From NCBI RefSeq assembly GCF_042654065.1, contig NZ_JBHSFP010000010.1:62001-126000 (forward strand): a DNA stretch of 64,000 nt, given 5' to 3'. The notes beneath the pieces were generated by a model, which was given only the letters and a program-made list of their open reading frames with translations, searched no databases and was not told where the DNA came from. A program made the position numbers and the translations under genes. This DNA is from Sphaerisporangium dianthi (lineage in GTDB: Bacteria > Actinomycetota > Actinomycetes > Streptosporangiales > Streptosporangiaceae). Each line of letters begins with the position of its first letter. Within the stretch, counting starts at the first letter, position 1. This document shows positions 26,946 to 35,699 of the stretch, in pieces.

Positions 26946-27331
26946 ACGTCGTACGGGGGGATCTCGCCGTAGCCCAGCTCGTCGCCCGCCGTGGTGGCGT
27001 AGACGTCGGAAGTGCCGCCATAGGCGTCGGTGTACGGCTCGGTGTAGGGGGGAACGCGGTCATCGGCGGCCGGCCGCTTCCAGTCGTCCTCGAGATCCTG
27101 CAGCAGGTGCTTCCTGACGAAGTTCTTCGGATGCAGGTCGGTCGGGTCGAAGTTCGCGAACTCGGGGCCGAGGTTGTCCTGCAGATCGCTTTTGGCGTTG
27201 TTGGCCATCTGACGTATCTGCCGCAGCGTGCGGCCCGCCTGCGCGGCGGCCTGCGGCAGCTTCTCGGGCCCGAAGACGAGAAGGGCGATGACCACGAGTG
27301 CCAAGACCTCAGGCCAGCCGAGTCCGAACAC
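26933..27331 (-). CDS. tatB: TatB, twin-arginine translocase subunit
   Basis: A 132-residue Sec-independent translocase protein. It begins MFGLGWPEVLALVVIALLVFGPEKLPQ, the standard TatA/B transmembrane helix with the FGP hinge, followed by an amphipathic helix AAAQAGRTLRQIRQMANNAKSDLQDNLG. Glu in the membrane helix (PEVLAL) is the TatB-type feature. The C-terminal 70 residues are polar and poorly ordered. It lies downstream of htrA in the same direction, as in the mycobacterial sigE-rseA-htrA-tatB cluster. It works with TatA and TatC, which are not in this window. Confidence 0.93.
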   Translation of the reverse strand: MFGLGWPEVLALVVIALLVFGPEKLPQAAAQAGRTLRQIRQMANNAKSDLQDNLGPEFANFDPTDLHPKNFVRKHLLQDLEDDWKRPAADDRVPPYTEPYTDAYGGTSDVYATTAGDELGYGEIPPYDVEAT

Positions 27332-27450
27332 GGTGATCTCCTACGTTTCCTACGCCCACGCCTGCCGTCGGCCGGGTTCGTCCGAGGGCGACATGGCTTC
27401 CCCCAGAGTAATGCCCGGCCCGGCGTGGGGCGCAATGAGGCGGTCTTCGA

Positions 27451-29202
27451 TCACGACGGCTGGGGCGTCGGGACGGGCACGGCGTCGATGGTCGCGGTCG
27501 TGGTGCGCTCGCTGCCGTCCCGCTGGTACTTGATGGTCACCTTGTCGCCGGGCGCCTTGCTGCGGATGGTGACGATCAGCTCGGACGGCTGGGTCACCGG
27601 CGAGCCGTCGACCTCGAGGATGACGTCGCCGGGCTTCAGCCCCGCCTTGTCGGCCGGGCCGCCGGAGATGACCGGCTGCTGGCCCCCCTGCGGCGTGGCG
27701 GCGATGCGGACGCCCTCGCCCTGGTAGTCCTCGTCGATCGAGACGCCGATGCGGGACTTCTTGGCCGTGCCCGTCGTCACGAGCTCTTCGGCGATGCGCC
27801 GCACGTGGTTGACCGGGATGGAGAACCCGAGCCCGATGCTGCCGCTCTGCGAGCCGAAGGAGGAGTTGCCCAGCGTCGCGATGGCCGAGTTGACGCCGAT
27901 CACCTCGCCGGCGCCGTTGACCAGCGGCCCGCCCGAGTTGCCGGGGTTGATCGCCGCGTCGGTCTGGATGGCGTTGATGAACGACGACTCGGACCCGCTC
28001 TCGCCGCCGGCGGTGACCGGGCGGTTGAGCGAGCTGACGATGCCCGTGGTCACCGTGCCGGACAGCCCCAGCGGCGAGCCGATCGCGATGACGGGGTCGC
28101 CGACGACGACCCGGTCGGAGTTGCCCAGGGTGATCTCGGGGGCGCCGAAGGTGTCGGCCGGCTTGACCACGGCGATGTCGGAGCTCGGGTCGCGGCCGAC
28201 GATCGTGCCCGTCGAGGACTTCTTGTTGTTGAACATCACCTTGATGTTGCCGGTCTGCGCCGCCGCGGCCACCACGTGGTTGTTCGTGACGATGTAACCG
28301 CCCTTGATCAGGAAGCCCGACCCGGTGCCCGCCTCGCTGTTGCCCCGCACGTCGAGCGAGACGACGCTCGGCAGGACCTTCGAGGCCACGCCGGCCACCG
28401 AGTCGGGAGGACGGTTGATCACGACGCCGGTCGGCGTGCCGAGGCTGTAGGACGGGTTGAGGCCCGAGCCGCCCGACCGGGTGAGCAGGTAGGTGCCCGC
28501 GCTGCCGAGCGTCGAAGCGACCAGGGCTATGGCGACGGCGAGCACCACGAGCACACCCGTCCTCGGCCCGCGGGCACCGCGGACGCCAGGGTCTCCTGGG
28601 CCGCCGAGCGGCGGCCCGGGGGGCGGGGCCCAGCCCGGTCCCATGCCGAACGCGGTGCGCGGGGGCGGAGGAGGAGGCGGCCCGTACGAGCCCCCTGGCG
28701 AGGGCGGGAGCGGCCCGCCGGACGGGTTGCCCCACCCGGAGGCTCCCTCGTCGCCGGGACGGCCGCCGGGCCGCCGGCCCTCGCCGAACCGTGCGGGGCC
28801 CTCGCCCGCGAACGGGATCAGGCCGGTGGTCTCACCTGGGCGCGACGCCTGCCGGTCTCCCTCGGCGGGGAACTGCATGGTGCCGCCGTCTCCGCCGAAC
28901 GCGTCTCGCCCGGGACCGCGGCCCTCGCCCGCGAACGGATCGCGCCCCGGGGCCGCGTGCTCGCCCGTGTGAGGGTCGCGACCGGGGTGCTCGGCGGCGA
29001 AGGGGTCGCGTCCCTGGCCGGCGTGCTCGCCCGCGAACGGGTCACGCCCAGGACCGCCGGACGGCCAGGCGTCGGAGGCGGGCAGGAACTCGGGCCTGAC
29101 CCGCATGCCGCCGTCCGGAGACCCCGACGTCGAGCCATCCCCGGACCGCTGGGGTGGAGTGGCCACGTCCCCGCTGTCGAAGGTACGTGTCTCGTCGGTC
29201 AT
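27451..29202 (-). CDS. htrA: HtrA/DegP-type membrane serine protease with PDZ domain
   Basis: A 583-residue S1C protease. Residues 1-215 are cytoplasmic and disordered, with five tandem units of the type GRDPFAGEH (about 50-105) and a polyproline run. A transmembrane helix, TGVLVVLAVAIALVASTLG, is near 218-236. The trypsin-like domain has His in TNNHVVAA, Asp in SSDIAVVK and Ser in PGNSGGPLVN. A single PDZ domain (about 470-570) carries SRIGVSID and KAGLKPGDVILEVDGSPV. It degrades or refolds damaged envelope proteins. Location between the SigE/anti-sigma pair and tatB suggests membership of the SigE envelope-stress response. Confidence 0.95.
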   Translation of the reverse strand: MTDETRTFDSGDVATPPQRSGDGSTSGSPDGGMRVRPEFLPASDAWPSGGPGRDPFAGEHAGQGRDPFAAEHPGRDPHTGEHAAPGRDPFAGEGRGPGRDAFGGDGGTMQFPAEGDRQASRPGETTGLIPFAGEGPARFGEGRRPGGRPGDEGASGWGNPSGGPLPPSPGGSYGPPPPPPPRTAFGMGPGWAPPPGPPLGGPGDPGVRGARGPRTGVLVVLAVAIALVASTLGSAGTYLLTRSGGSGLNPSYSLGTPTGVVINRPPDSVAGVASKVLPSVVSLDVRGNSEAGTGSGFLIKGGYIVTNNHVVAAAAQTGNIKVMFNNKKSSTGTIVGRDPSSDIAVVKPADTFGAPEITLGNSDRVVVGDPVIAIGSPLGLSGTVTTGIVSSLNRPVTAGGESGSESSFINAIQTDAAINPGNSGGPLVNGAGEVIGVNSAIATLGNSSFGSQSGSIGLGFSIPVNHVRRIAEELVTTGTAKKSRIGVSIDEDYQGEGVRIAATPQGGQQPVISGGPADKAGLKPGDVILEVDGSPVTQPSELIVTIRSKAPGDKVTIKYQRDGSERTTTATIDAVPVPTPQPS

Positions 29203-29398
29203 CGAAGGCTCACTCCCGAGGCCGGTCTACGTGGCTACGCCAGATTCTCGCGCGGACCGCATACGAGCGCCGTAAACGTCCCGACGAATCTCTCCGATCG
29301 TATGCCCGCGACCGCCGTGGCGTGACCGGGGCGGCCCCTGACCGGCCCCTTGAGCACGTGCGGCTCAGTGAGCGGGTGGGCCGGAGGCCGCCTTCGGC

Positions 29399-29419
29399 CC
29401 CCGGAGACCCCCTCCGGGG
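29399..29419 (-). terminator. hairpin terminator after the anti-sigma factor gene
   Basis: CCCCGGAG and CTCCGGGG pair around a five-base loop about 45 bases downstream (minus direction) of the anti-sigma gene stop, in the 259-base gap before htrA. htrA may therefore have its own promoter in this gap. Confidence 0.5.
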
Positions 29420-29461
29420 CCCGGCTCCCGGCTCTTGTGCTCTGACCCGCCCGGCCCGGTG

Positions 29462-29989
29462 TCAGGGGCGCTGAGTGGGCGTCACGGCCCTTCCCGGCAC
29501 AGGCTGGCCGGCCGGGGCGGTCGCCCGGTGCTGGTTGGCGAACATCTCGACCGGCGGGGCCGGCGGCCGGTTGTCCACGCCGCCGATCATGAACAGCGTG
29601 CCGAGGGCGACGGCCGCCGAGGCGACGCCGACCGCGACGTACCCGGCCCTGCGGCCGCCTCCCGGCCGGCCCGGCCCGGCGAAGCCGCCGCGGCGGCGCG
29701 GGCGGTTGTCGGCGGGAGCGCCGTTCAGCGAATAAGACGGAGTGGGAAAGGGACGGACGCGCGGCGGGAGCGGACCACCCGGCTCCGACATCCGCAGTAG
29801 GGACATGGTGAGGTCCGCCGGCACGGCCGGCGGCTCGACCGACTTCAGACGGCTCTTGAGCGCTCGCATGGAGTCGAGTTCGGCGCGGCAGTCGGCGCAG
29901 AACGTCAGATGTGCGAGCGCGCGCTCGCGCTCGGCGTGACCGAGTTCGCCGTCGATCAACGCCGAGGCGCGTTCTCCGAGATGGCTCAT
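29462..29989 (-). CDS. rseA: anti-sigma factor with zinc-finger (ZAS) domain, RseA-like
   Basis: A 175-residue anti-sigma factor. The cytoplasmic ZAS motif is HLTFCADCRAELD (His-x3-Cys-x2-Cys) at about residues 27-36, preceded by SALIDGELGHAERERALA. A proline/arginine-rich linker leads to one transmembrane helix, GYVAVGVASAAVALGTLFMIGG (about 117-138), and a short outer tail. Its ATG overlaps the sigE stop (ATGA), so the two are translationally coupled, which keeps sigma and anti-sigma near equal amounts. It would hold SigE inactive until the envelope is stressed. Confidence 0.92.
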   Translation of the reverse strand: MSHLGERASALIDGELGHAERERALAHLTFCADCRAELDSMRALKSRLKSVEPPAVPADLTMSLLRMSEPGGPLPPRVRPFPTPSYSLNGAPADNRPRRRGGFAGPGRPGGGRRAGYVAVGVASAAVALGTLFMIGGVDNRPPAPPVEMFANQHRATAPAGQPVPGRAVTPTQRP

Positions 29990-30645
29990 GCTCCCTCCCT
30001 GCTTACGGTCGGGGGGAGTTCGTCGCGACGGGGCGCGCGGTGCTCGAGCGCCTCGCGCAACTGGCTGCGACCGCGATGGATACGGCTGCGGACGGTGCCG
30101 AGCTTCACGCCGAGCGTCGCCGCGATCTCCTCATAGGACAGACCTTCGATGTCGCAGAGCACCACCGCCGCGCGGAACTCCGGCTGAAGCGAGTCGAGCG
30201 CCGCCTGGATGTCGGGTTCGAGCTGGGCGTCGTCGAACACCTGCGCCGGCGACGGCTCACGGCCGCGCAGGCGCTCGCCCGCGTCGTCGCCGAGCCCCTC
30301 GAAGCGGATGCGCTGCCTGCGCCGCGCCATGTCGAGGAAGAGGTTCGTCGTGATGCGGTGCAGCCAGCCTTCGAAGGTGCCCGGGGTGTAGCTGGACAGC
30401 GACCTGAAGACCCGGACGAAGACCTCCTGCGTGAGGTCTTCCGCGTCGTGGACGTTGCCGGTCAGCCGGTAGGCGAGGCGATAGACGCGCGCCGAATGAG
30501 CGCGGACGACCTCCTCCCACGTTGGAGGCGTCCAGCCTCCGTCGGGCAGCCGGGGGTCTCCCCCTGGCGACGCACTGTCGGGAGCATCGGCCTGGTGGTT
30601 GTCCTCCACCAGCACTCCTCTCTCCGGGACCACCGCTACAGCCAT
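29986..30645 (-). CDS. sigE: ECF sigma factor SigE (envelope stress)
   Basis: About 219 residues. Region 2 reads FEEVVRAHSARVYRLAYRLTGN-type sequence (here WEEVVRAHSARVYRLAYR) with HDAEDLTQEVFVRVFRSL for -10 recognition. Region 4 has LQPEFRAAVVLCDIEGLSYEEIAATLGVKLGTVRSRIHRGRSQLREAL. The in-frame ATG at 30741 would lie between the -10 and the start point of the SigE-type promoter at 30740-30766, so from that promoter translation must begin downstream; the ATG at 30645 (MAVAVVPERG) is chosen. The order sigE-rseA-htrA-tatB equals that of M. tuberculosis Rv1221-Rv1224. Confidence 0.93.
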   Translation of the reverse strand: MAVAVVPERGVLVEDNHQADAPDSASPGGDPRLPDGGWTPPTWEEVVRAHSARVYRLAYRLTGNVHDAEDLTQEVFVRVFRSLSSYTPGTFEGWLHRITTNLFLDMARRRQRIRFEGLGDDAGERLRGREPSPAQVFDDAQLEPDIQAALDSLQPEFRAAVVLCDIEGLSYEEIAATLGVKLGTVRSRIHRGRSQLREALEHRAPRRDELPPTVSREGA

Positions 30646-30739
30646 AGTGCCTGCTTTCGTCCCTTCCTGCGTACCCGGCGACCAATGAGGCCGAGCTGTG
30701 TTCTTCGAAGGCCTTGAACAAAGGTCGTTCAAAGCGTGC

Positions 30740-30766
30740 AACGTACCCGTTGTGGCGTGAGTTCCC
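30740..30766 (-). promoter_or_regulatory. SigE-type autoregulatory promoter of sigE
   Basis: On the minus strand GGGAAC (30766-30761) is followed after 17 bases by CGTT (30743-30740). This fits the mycobacterial SigE consensus GGGAACY, about 15-16 more bases, then CGTT. It points into sigE, so the sigma factor probably activates its own gene. Confidence 0.6.
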
Positions 30767-30832
30767 GTTCGGCCCCGACTCCCCTAGGCTGCGACCAATA
30801 CGTGCCACGGCGAAGGCGGGGAGGAGAGGCCG

Positions 30833-31483
30833 ATGGCCCCGACGCCGACCAGTCCGGTGGAGGCCACGCTGGCCTACGCGGAGGAGTTCCATTCCGAAGA
30901 CGAGGTGCTGCACGCCGCGAGACAGCGCGGCATGGAGGTGGGCGCCGTCCCCATCCTGCCCGGAGGCGGCGCCGCCCTGTGCTTCCTCGCCACGGCGATC
31001 AGCGCCAGAGCCGTGGTCGAGGTCGGCACCGGCTGCGGCGTCTCAGGGGTGTGGCTGCTGCGCGGCATGCGTCCCGACGGCACGCTGACCAGCGTCGACG
31101 TCGAGCCCGAGCACCAGAGGCTCGCGCGGCAGGCGTTGGCCGAGGCCGGGTTCTCCGGCAGCAGGGTGCGCCTCATCGGAGGACGCGCCCTCGACGTGCT
31201 GCCGCGGCTGGCCGACGGCGGCTACGACATGGTCTTCTGCGACGCCGCCAAGCAGGAGTACGGCGACTACCTGGCGGAGGCCGTGCGCCTGCTGCGGCTC
31301 GGCGGCATCGTGGCCTTCGACAACGCGCTGTGGCACAACAGGGTCGCCGACCCGGCGCAGCGCGACCCTGACACCGTCGCCATCCGCGAGCTGGGCAAGC
31401 TGATCAGGTCGGACGATCGGCTGCGGCCTTTGATGATGCCGCTGGGCGACGGCCTCCTGGCCGCCATCAAGATCGCCAACTGA
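30833..31483 (+). CDS. SAM-dependent O-methyltransferase (Rv1220c-like)
   Basis: A 216-residue class I methyltransferase of the catechol/caffeoyl-CoA O-methyltransferase type. Motif I is VVEVGTGCGVSGVWLLRGM, followed by the acidic SVDVEPEHQRLA, and YDMVFCDAAKQEYGDYL supplies the metal-binding Asp region. GGIVAFDNALWHNRVAD carries the conserved Asp-Asn pair. GGGGAGGAG lies upstream of the ATG. It is divergent from sigE as Rv1220c is from Rv1221. The acceptor substrate is unknown. Confidence 0.9.
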   Translation: MAPTPTSPVEATLAYAEEFHSEDEVLHAARQRGMEVGAVPILPGGGAALCFLATAISARAVVEVGTGCGVSGVWLLRGMRPDGTLTSVDVEPEHQRLARQALAEAGFSGSRVRLIGGRALDVLPRLADGGYDMVFCDAAKQEYGDYLAEAVRLLRLGGIVAFDNALWHNRVADPAQRDPDTVAIRELGKLIRSDDRLRPLMMPLGDGLLAAIKIAN

Positions 31484-31495
31484 CCCGCGGCGTCA

Positions 31496-31522
31496 CCGGC
31501 CCGGCGCGCGTCGCCGGGCCGG
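31496..31522. terminator. bidirectional terminator between the methyltransferase and pepA
   Basis: CCGGCCCGGCG and CGCCGGGCCGG pair perfectly around CGCGT in the 75-base convergent gap. Confidence 0.65.
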
Positions 31523-31558
31523 GGCGGCGCCGGGCGTACAGGCCGGCGGTGTCACCGG

Positions 31559-32998
31559 TCAGGCGTGGTGCGCGGTGAGCCAGTCGAGCAGCAGGCGCGC
31601 GCCGAAGCCCGTCGCCCCCTTGGTGAAGATGCCGTCGTCGGCGGTGGTGCGGGCCACGCCGGCGATGTCGAGGTGGGCCCAGCGACGCCCGCCGGCGAAC
31701 TCGCGCAGGAACAGCGCCGCGGTGATGGAGCCGCCGCCGTACTTGTTCTCGGCGTCGATGTTGGACAGGTCGGCGACCGGCGAGTCGAGGGCGGCGCGGT
31801 ACTCGTCGATGAGCGGCATCCGCCACAGCGCCTCTCCGGACCTGGAACCGGCCTCCAGCAGCTCCTTGGCCAGGTCGTCGGCGCTGGAGAACACCGCGCC
31901 GATGTCGCGCCCCAGGGCGACGCCGATGGCCCCGGTGAGCGTGGCGAGGTCGATGACGGTGTCGGGGTCCAGCACGTCGTCGGCGTAGGCGAGGGCGTCG
32001 GCGAGCACCAGCCTGCCCTCGGCGTCGGTGTTGAGCACCTCGACCGTCCGGCCGCCGTAGTGCGTGATCACGTCGCCGGGACGCTGGGCGCTGCCCGAGG
32101 GCATGTTCTCGGCGGCGGCGACCAGCCCGGTGACGCGCGCCCGCACGCCGAGCCGGCGCAGCGCCCCGAGGACGGCGATCACCACGGCGCCGCCCGCCAT
32201 GTCGGTCTTCATGAACTTCATGCCCTCGGTCGGCTTGAGGGACAGGCCGCCGCTGTCGAAGGTGATGCCCTTGCCGACCAGCACGATGTGGTCGCCCGCC
32301 GGCTGCTCGGGCTCGTAGGAGAGCTGGATCAGCCGGGGCGGGCTGATCGACCCCTGGCCCACCGCGAGGATGCCGCCGAACCCGCCGCCGGCGAGGTCGT
32401 CCGGCTCCCACACCTTGATCGTGAGGCCCTCGCGCCCGGCCAGCTCGGCCGCGCGGGCGGCCAGCCAGGCGGGGTTCTTCTCCGAGGACGGCGTGTTGGC
32501 CAGGTCGCGGGTCAGCGCGGTGGCGCGGGCGATGACCTCGGCGCGCTCGACCACGGCGCGGGCCTGCTCGGGGCCCGACAGGCGGACCTCCTCGACCGCC
32601 TTCACGCGGCTCGCGCCGATGCGCATGGTGTAGGAGGCCAGCAGCGCCCCCTCGGTCAGGGCCGACCAGCCGGGCTCACCCACCCCGGCGGGCAGGGCGA
32701 TGTCGATCGTCCGGCGCCCCCTGGCCCGCCGCGCCAGCGTGCCGCCGGCCTTGCGCAGGGCGCGCGGCCCGCCGTCGCCGATGCCGTACAGCAGGACCCG
32801 CCGCACCGCGTCGCCGTGCGGGACGGGGACCTCGATCACCTCGCCCGCTTCCCCCTTGGCCTCGTGGTGCGCGAGGAGGGCGGGGATCGGCACGGGTAGC
32901 TCCACCTGAGGGGTGAGTTCGCCTCCGAACGGCACGGCGAGCAGGTCGGTGTCCTGCGCGGGCGAATCGCCGAAGCTCAGCACGGTCTCGATGGGCAT
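31559..32998 (-). CDS. pepA: leucyl aminopeptidase (M17)
   Basis: A 479-residue M17 aminopeptidase. The N-terminal domain (about 1-160) is the variable macro-like part. The catalytic domain has VGKGITFDSGGLSLKP (Lys and Asp metal ligands), MKTDMAGGAVV and the signature NTDAEGRLVLADAL with its Asp and Glu ligands, followed by DLATLTGA. These hexameric Zn/Mn enzymes remove N-terminal residues from peptides in the cytoplasm. The gene is monocistronic, between a convergent methyltransferase and a DUF3117 gene 104 bases upstream. Length is normal for the family. Confidence 0.96.
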   Translation of the reverse strand: MPIETVLSFGDSPAQDTDLLAVPFGGELTPQVELPVPIPALLAHHEAKGEAGEVIEVPVPHGDAVRRVLLYGIGDGGPRALRKAGGTLARRARGRRTIDIALPAGVGEPGWSALTEGALLASYTMRIGASRVKAVEEVRLSGPEQARAVVERAEVIARATALTRDLANTPSSEKNPAWLAARAAELAGREGLTIKVWEPDDLAGGGFGGILAVGQGSISPPRLIQLSYEPEQPAGDHIVLVGKGITFDSGGLSLKPTEGMKFMKTDMAGGAVVIAVLGALRRLGVRARVTGLVAAAENMPSGSAQRPGDVITHYGGRTVEVLNTDAEGRLVLADALAYADDVLDPDTVIDLATLTGAIGVALGRDIGAVFSSADDLAKELLEAGSRSGEALWRMPLIDEYRAALDSPVADLSNIDAENKYGGGSITAALFLREFAGGRRWAHLDIAGVARTTADDGIFTKGATGFGARLLLDWLTAHHA

Positions 32999-33102
32999 GG
33001 TGGCCTCCCCGGCCTGGAAGTGCGACAGCCCCGGCGTGGGGGTCTGGCCCGGCCGCCGGGGCCGTCAAGTCGCCTGTGTCAGTGGGTCGTATCAGGGGTA
33101 TG

Positions 33103-33270
33103 TCAGCCGACGACGTTCTTCAGAGCGTCGCCAAGGGCTCTGGCCTCGTCCGGTGAGAGTTCGACGACGAGCCGGCCGCCACCCTCCAGAGGGACCCGCA
33201 TGACAATGCCCCGTCCTTCCTTGGTGACCTCCAGCGGACCGTCGCCAGTCCGCGGCTTCATCGCCGCCAT
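33103..33270 (-). CDS. DUF3117 small protein (Rv1211-like)
   Basis: A 55-residue protein, MAAMKPRTGDGPLEVTKEGRGIVMRVPLEGGGRLVVELSPDEARALGDALKNVVG in overall plan, matching DUF3117 over its whole length. Family members are 50-60 residues and highly conserved in actinobacteria; no function is established. The ATG at 33270 follows an AGGAAGGG ribosome-binding site; longer in-frame starts upstream are rejected. In M. tuberculosis Rv1211 lies beside tag (Rv1210) and the DivIVA-like Rv1209, both present 2-3 kb away here. Confidence 0.92.
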   Translation of the reverse strand: MAAMKPRTGDGPLEVTKEGRGIVMRVPLEGGGRLVVELSPDEARALGDALKNVVG

Positions 33271-33449
33271 GCGTGTATCCCTTCCTGCCTCGGCCAGGCG
33301 ATGCCGCGACGCGCCGTTCGGCGCGCGGCCGCCCGCCGCTTTCACGTCTTCTGTGACGTCCCATTATCCCGCCTCGCGAGCGCGCATGGGTAACGATCTC
33401 CTCCCAGAATGCGTTGTCGGGGGCCCTCGCGCCGATCAAACTGGTCCGT

Positions 33450-34238
33450 GTGAACGCCCGCGCCGCACTTTTCGACCTCTACGGAGACCACCTGCGCATC
33501 CGTGCCGGACGCGCGTCCGTGGCCGCCCTGGTGCGGCTGCTCGCCCCGCTCGACATCGCCGCGCCGGCGGTCCGCACGGCGATCTCGCGCATGGTGCGGC
33601 AAGACTGGCTCACCCCCGTCCGGCTGCCCCAGGGCCCGGGGTACGCGTTGACGCCCAAGTGCCTGCGCCGTCTGGACGAGGCCGCCGTGCGCATCTACCG
33701 CACCGGTTCCGCGCCCTGGTCGGGACGGTGGCACGTGCTGGTCTTCCAGCCGGTGCGCGAGCGGGCGAGGCGCGAGCGGCTGCGCGCCGACCTGTCGTTC
33801 CTCGGCTACGCCCCCCTGTGCGAGGGCACGTGGATCGGGCCGCGCCCTTCTCCCGAGCTGGACGCCCTGCTGGAGGACGAGCGGGTGCGCGCCGACCGGT
33901 TCGAGAGCACCCTGGACGGCGACCCGCGCGAGATGGTCGCCCGCGCGTGGGATCTGCGCGCCATCGCACGGGCCTACGAAGAGTGGACGGGGCAGGCCGT
34001 CGACCTGGTCGGCGCCCTGCCGTGCGACGCCCCCGAAGATCAGGTCTTCGCGGCCCGTAGCAGACTGGTCCACGGATGGCGCAACTTCCTGTTCCGCGAT
34101 CCGGGCCTTCCCGCAGAGCTCCTCCCGCCGGCCTGGCCAGGAGAGAAGGCGCGCGCCTACTTCGAGCGGGAGGCGGCCCGGCTGCTACCGGCGGCCGCGG
34201 CCTTCGTCGACCACAACCTGGACAAAGGAGTCCACTGA
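33450..34238 (+). CDS. paaX: PaaX-family transcriptional repressor
   Basis: A 262-residue regulator starting at a GTG (NARAALFDLYGDHLRIRAGRASV). The N-terminal winged helix (about 1-75) includes DIAAPAVRTAISRMVRQDWLTP. The central PaaX domain shows WSGRWHVLVFQ and LSFLGYAPLCEGTWIGPR, and the C-terminal domain has FLFRDPGLPAELLPPAWPGEKA. PaaX proteins repress phenylacetate catabolism and are released by phenylacetyl-CoA. Its TGA overlaps the ATG of an enoyl-CoA hydratase (TGATG), so both are coupled and may share one pathway. Confidence 0.9.
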   Translation: MNARAALFDLYGDHLRIRAGRASVAALVRLLAPLDIAAPAVRTAISRMVRQDWLTPVRLPQGPGYALTPKCLRRLDEAAVRIYRTGSAPWSGRWHVLVFQPVRERARRERLRADLSFLGYAPLCEGTWIGPRPSPELDALLEDERVRADRFESTLDGDPREMVARAWDLRAIARAYEEWTGQAVDLVGALPCDAPEDQVFAARSRLVHGWRNFLFRDPGLPAELLPPAWPGEKARAYFEREAARLLPAAAAFVDHNLDKGVH

Positions 34239-35047
34239 TGGAGCAGCAGCCGGATCGGCCAGGCGGCGAGCACGTTCTCTACTCCGTGGAGCAGGGCGTC
34301 GCCACGATCACGCTGAACCGTCCCGACGCGATGAACGCCCTCACCATCGCGATGAAGGCGGCCCTGCTGGAGGCTCTCGAACGTGCCAGGGACGAGGCCG
34401 GGGCGCGCGCCGTGCTGATCACCGGCGCGGGGCGCGGCTTCTGCGCCGGCCAAGATCTGCGCGAGCACGCGGCGAACCTCGAGGCGGGGGTCGGCCTGGA
34501 CAACACCGTCCGCGCCCACTACAACCCGATCATCTTGGCGGTCGCCGGCATGGGCAAGCCCGTGGTCGCCGCCGTGAACGGCTTCGCGGCCGGCGCGGGC
34601 GTCTCGCTGGCGCTCGTGTGCGACTTCCGGGTCGCGGCCGAGAACGCCCGTTTCGCGATGGCCTTCAGCAGCATCGCCCTGGCCCCCGACTCCGGAGCCT
34701 CCTGGACCCTTCCCCGCCTGGTCGGGGCGGCCAAGGCCCGCGAGCTGCTGATGCTCGGCGAACCCGTGGACGCCGCCTCGGCGCTGCGGCTCGGCATGGT
34801 GACCTCCGTCGTGCCGGAGCATGAGCTGGCGGCCTCCGCCCGCGACCTCGCCGTGCGGCTGGCGCAGGGCCCCACGCTCGCGTACGGGGCGATCAAGCAG
34901 GCCCTCGACTTCTCCGCCGCGCATCCCTTGGAGGACGCCCTCGAGGTGGAGGCCGACCTGCAGGACGCGTGCGCCAAGACCGAGGACCACCACAGCGCCA
35001 CCCGCGCCTTCCTCGCCAAGCAGCGACCGGTCTTCGAGGGCCGCTGA
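34238..35047 (+). CDS. enoyl-CoA hydratase/isomerase, PaaG-like
   Basis: A 269-residue crotonase-fold enzyme. The oxyanion-hole segments are present: GAGRGFCAGQDLREH and AAVNGFAAGAGVSLALVCDFRVA. The active-site stretch ALAPDSGASWTLPRLVGAAKARELLML carries Asp-Ser-Gly rather than the Glu-Gly pair of plain hydratases, as in PaaG (epoxyphenylacetyl-CoA isomerase). The C-terminal TEDHHSATRAFLAKQRPVFEGR is standard for the family. Coupling to a PaaX gene supports a phenylacetate role, but the other paa genes are absent here, so the true substrate remains open. AAAGGAG precedes the ATG. Confidence 0.88.
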   Translation: MEQQPDRPGGEHVLYSVEQGVATITLNRPDAMNALTIAMKAALLEALERARDEAGARAVLITGAGRGFCAGQDLREHAANLEAGVGLDNTVRAHYNPIILAVAGMGKPVVAAVNGFAAGAGVSLALVCDFRVAAENARFAMAFSSIALAPDSGASWTLPRLVGAAKARELLMLGEPVDAASALRLGMVTSVVPEHELAASARDLAVRLAQGPTLAYGAIKQALDFSAAHPLEDALEVEADLQDACAKTEDHHSATRAFLAKQRPVFEGR

Positions 35048-35069
35048 CGGCCGTGCGAGCCCGCCTCGT

Positions 35070-35627
35070 TCAGACGACGCGCTCGCGCACCCAGCAGCCG
35101 GCGAGGTGGTCGTTGACCAGGCCGATGGCCTGCATCAGCGCGTAGGCCGTGGTCGGGCCGACGAAGCGCAGGCCATGGCGCTTCAGCTCTTTGGCCAGGG
35201 CCTTGGACGCGGGCGTCGTCGCCGGCACGTCCGCGAGCGTCTTGGGCACGGGGGAGGACGGGTCGGCGTACCGCCAGACCAGCTCTGAGACGCCGCCGGG
35301 CAGCTCGGCGGCGGCGCGGGCGTTGGCGACGGCCGCCTCGATCTTGGCGCGGTTGCGGACGATGCCCGCGTCGGCCAGCAGCCGCTCGACGTCGGCCTCC
35401 CCGAACGCCGCGACCGCCTCGATGGAGAATCCCGCGAACGCCTTGCGGAAGTTCTCGCGCTTGCGCAGGATCGTCAGCCACGACAGGCCCGACTGGAACG
35501 CCTCCAGCGTCAGCCGCTCGAACACCCGGTCGTCGCCGTGGACCGGCCTGCCCCATTCGTCGTCGTGGTACAGGATGTAGTCGGGAGTGCTGGTCGCCCA
35601 GCCGCATCTGACGAGCTCAGGTTCCAC
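35070..35627 (-). CDS. tag: DNA-3-methyladenine glycosylase I
   Basis: A 185-residue Tag protein. Typical segments are RCGWATSTPDYILYHDDEWGRPVHGDDRVFERLTLEAFQSGLSW (substrate pocket Glu and aromatic residues), TILRKRENFRKAFAGF, and the C-terminal GLRFVGPTTAYALMQAIGLVNDHLAGCW. Zinc-binding Cys/His residues lie in RCGW, GLVNDH and GCW. It removes 3-methyladenine from alkylated DNA in base-excision repair. It starts at a GTG. Orientation next to the DivIVA-like gene matches M. tuberculosis Rv1209-Rv1210. Confidence 0.95.
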   Translation of the reverse strand: MEPELVRCGWATSTPDYILYHDDEWGRPVHGDDRVFERLTLEAFQSGLSWLTILRKRENFRKAFAGFSIEAVAAFGEADVERLLADAGIVRNRAKIEAAVANARAAAELPGGVSELVWRYADPSSPVPKTLADVPATTPASKALAKELKRHGLRFVGPTTAYALMQAIGLVNDHLAGCWVRERVV

Positions 35628-35699
35628 AGGGGTCGAGGTTACCGGCTCGGACGGGGACCCGCCCGCAGGCGAGGGTCAAGCGCCCGCGATAGGCGAGGG

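Noticed and set aside
27360..28735. Alternative minus-strand frame inside htrA
   Set aside because: It overlaps the well-supported HtrA frame and has no domain similarity.
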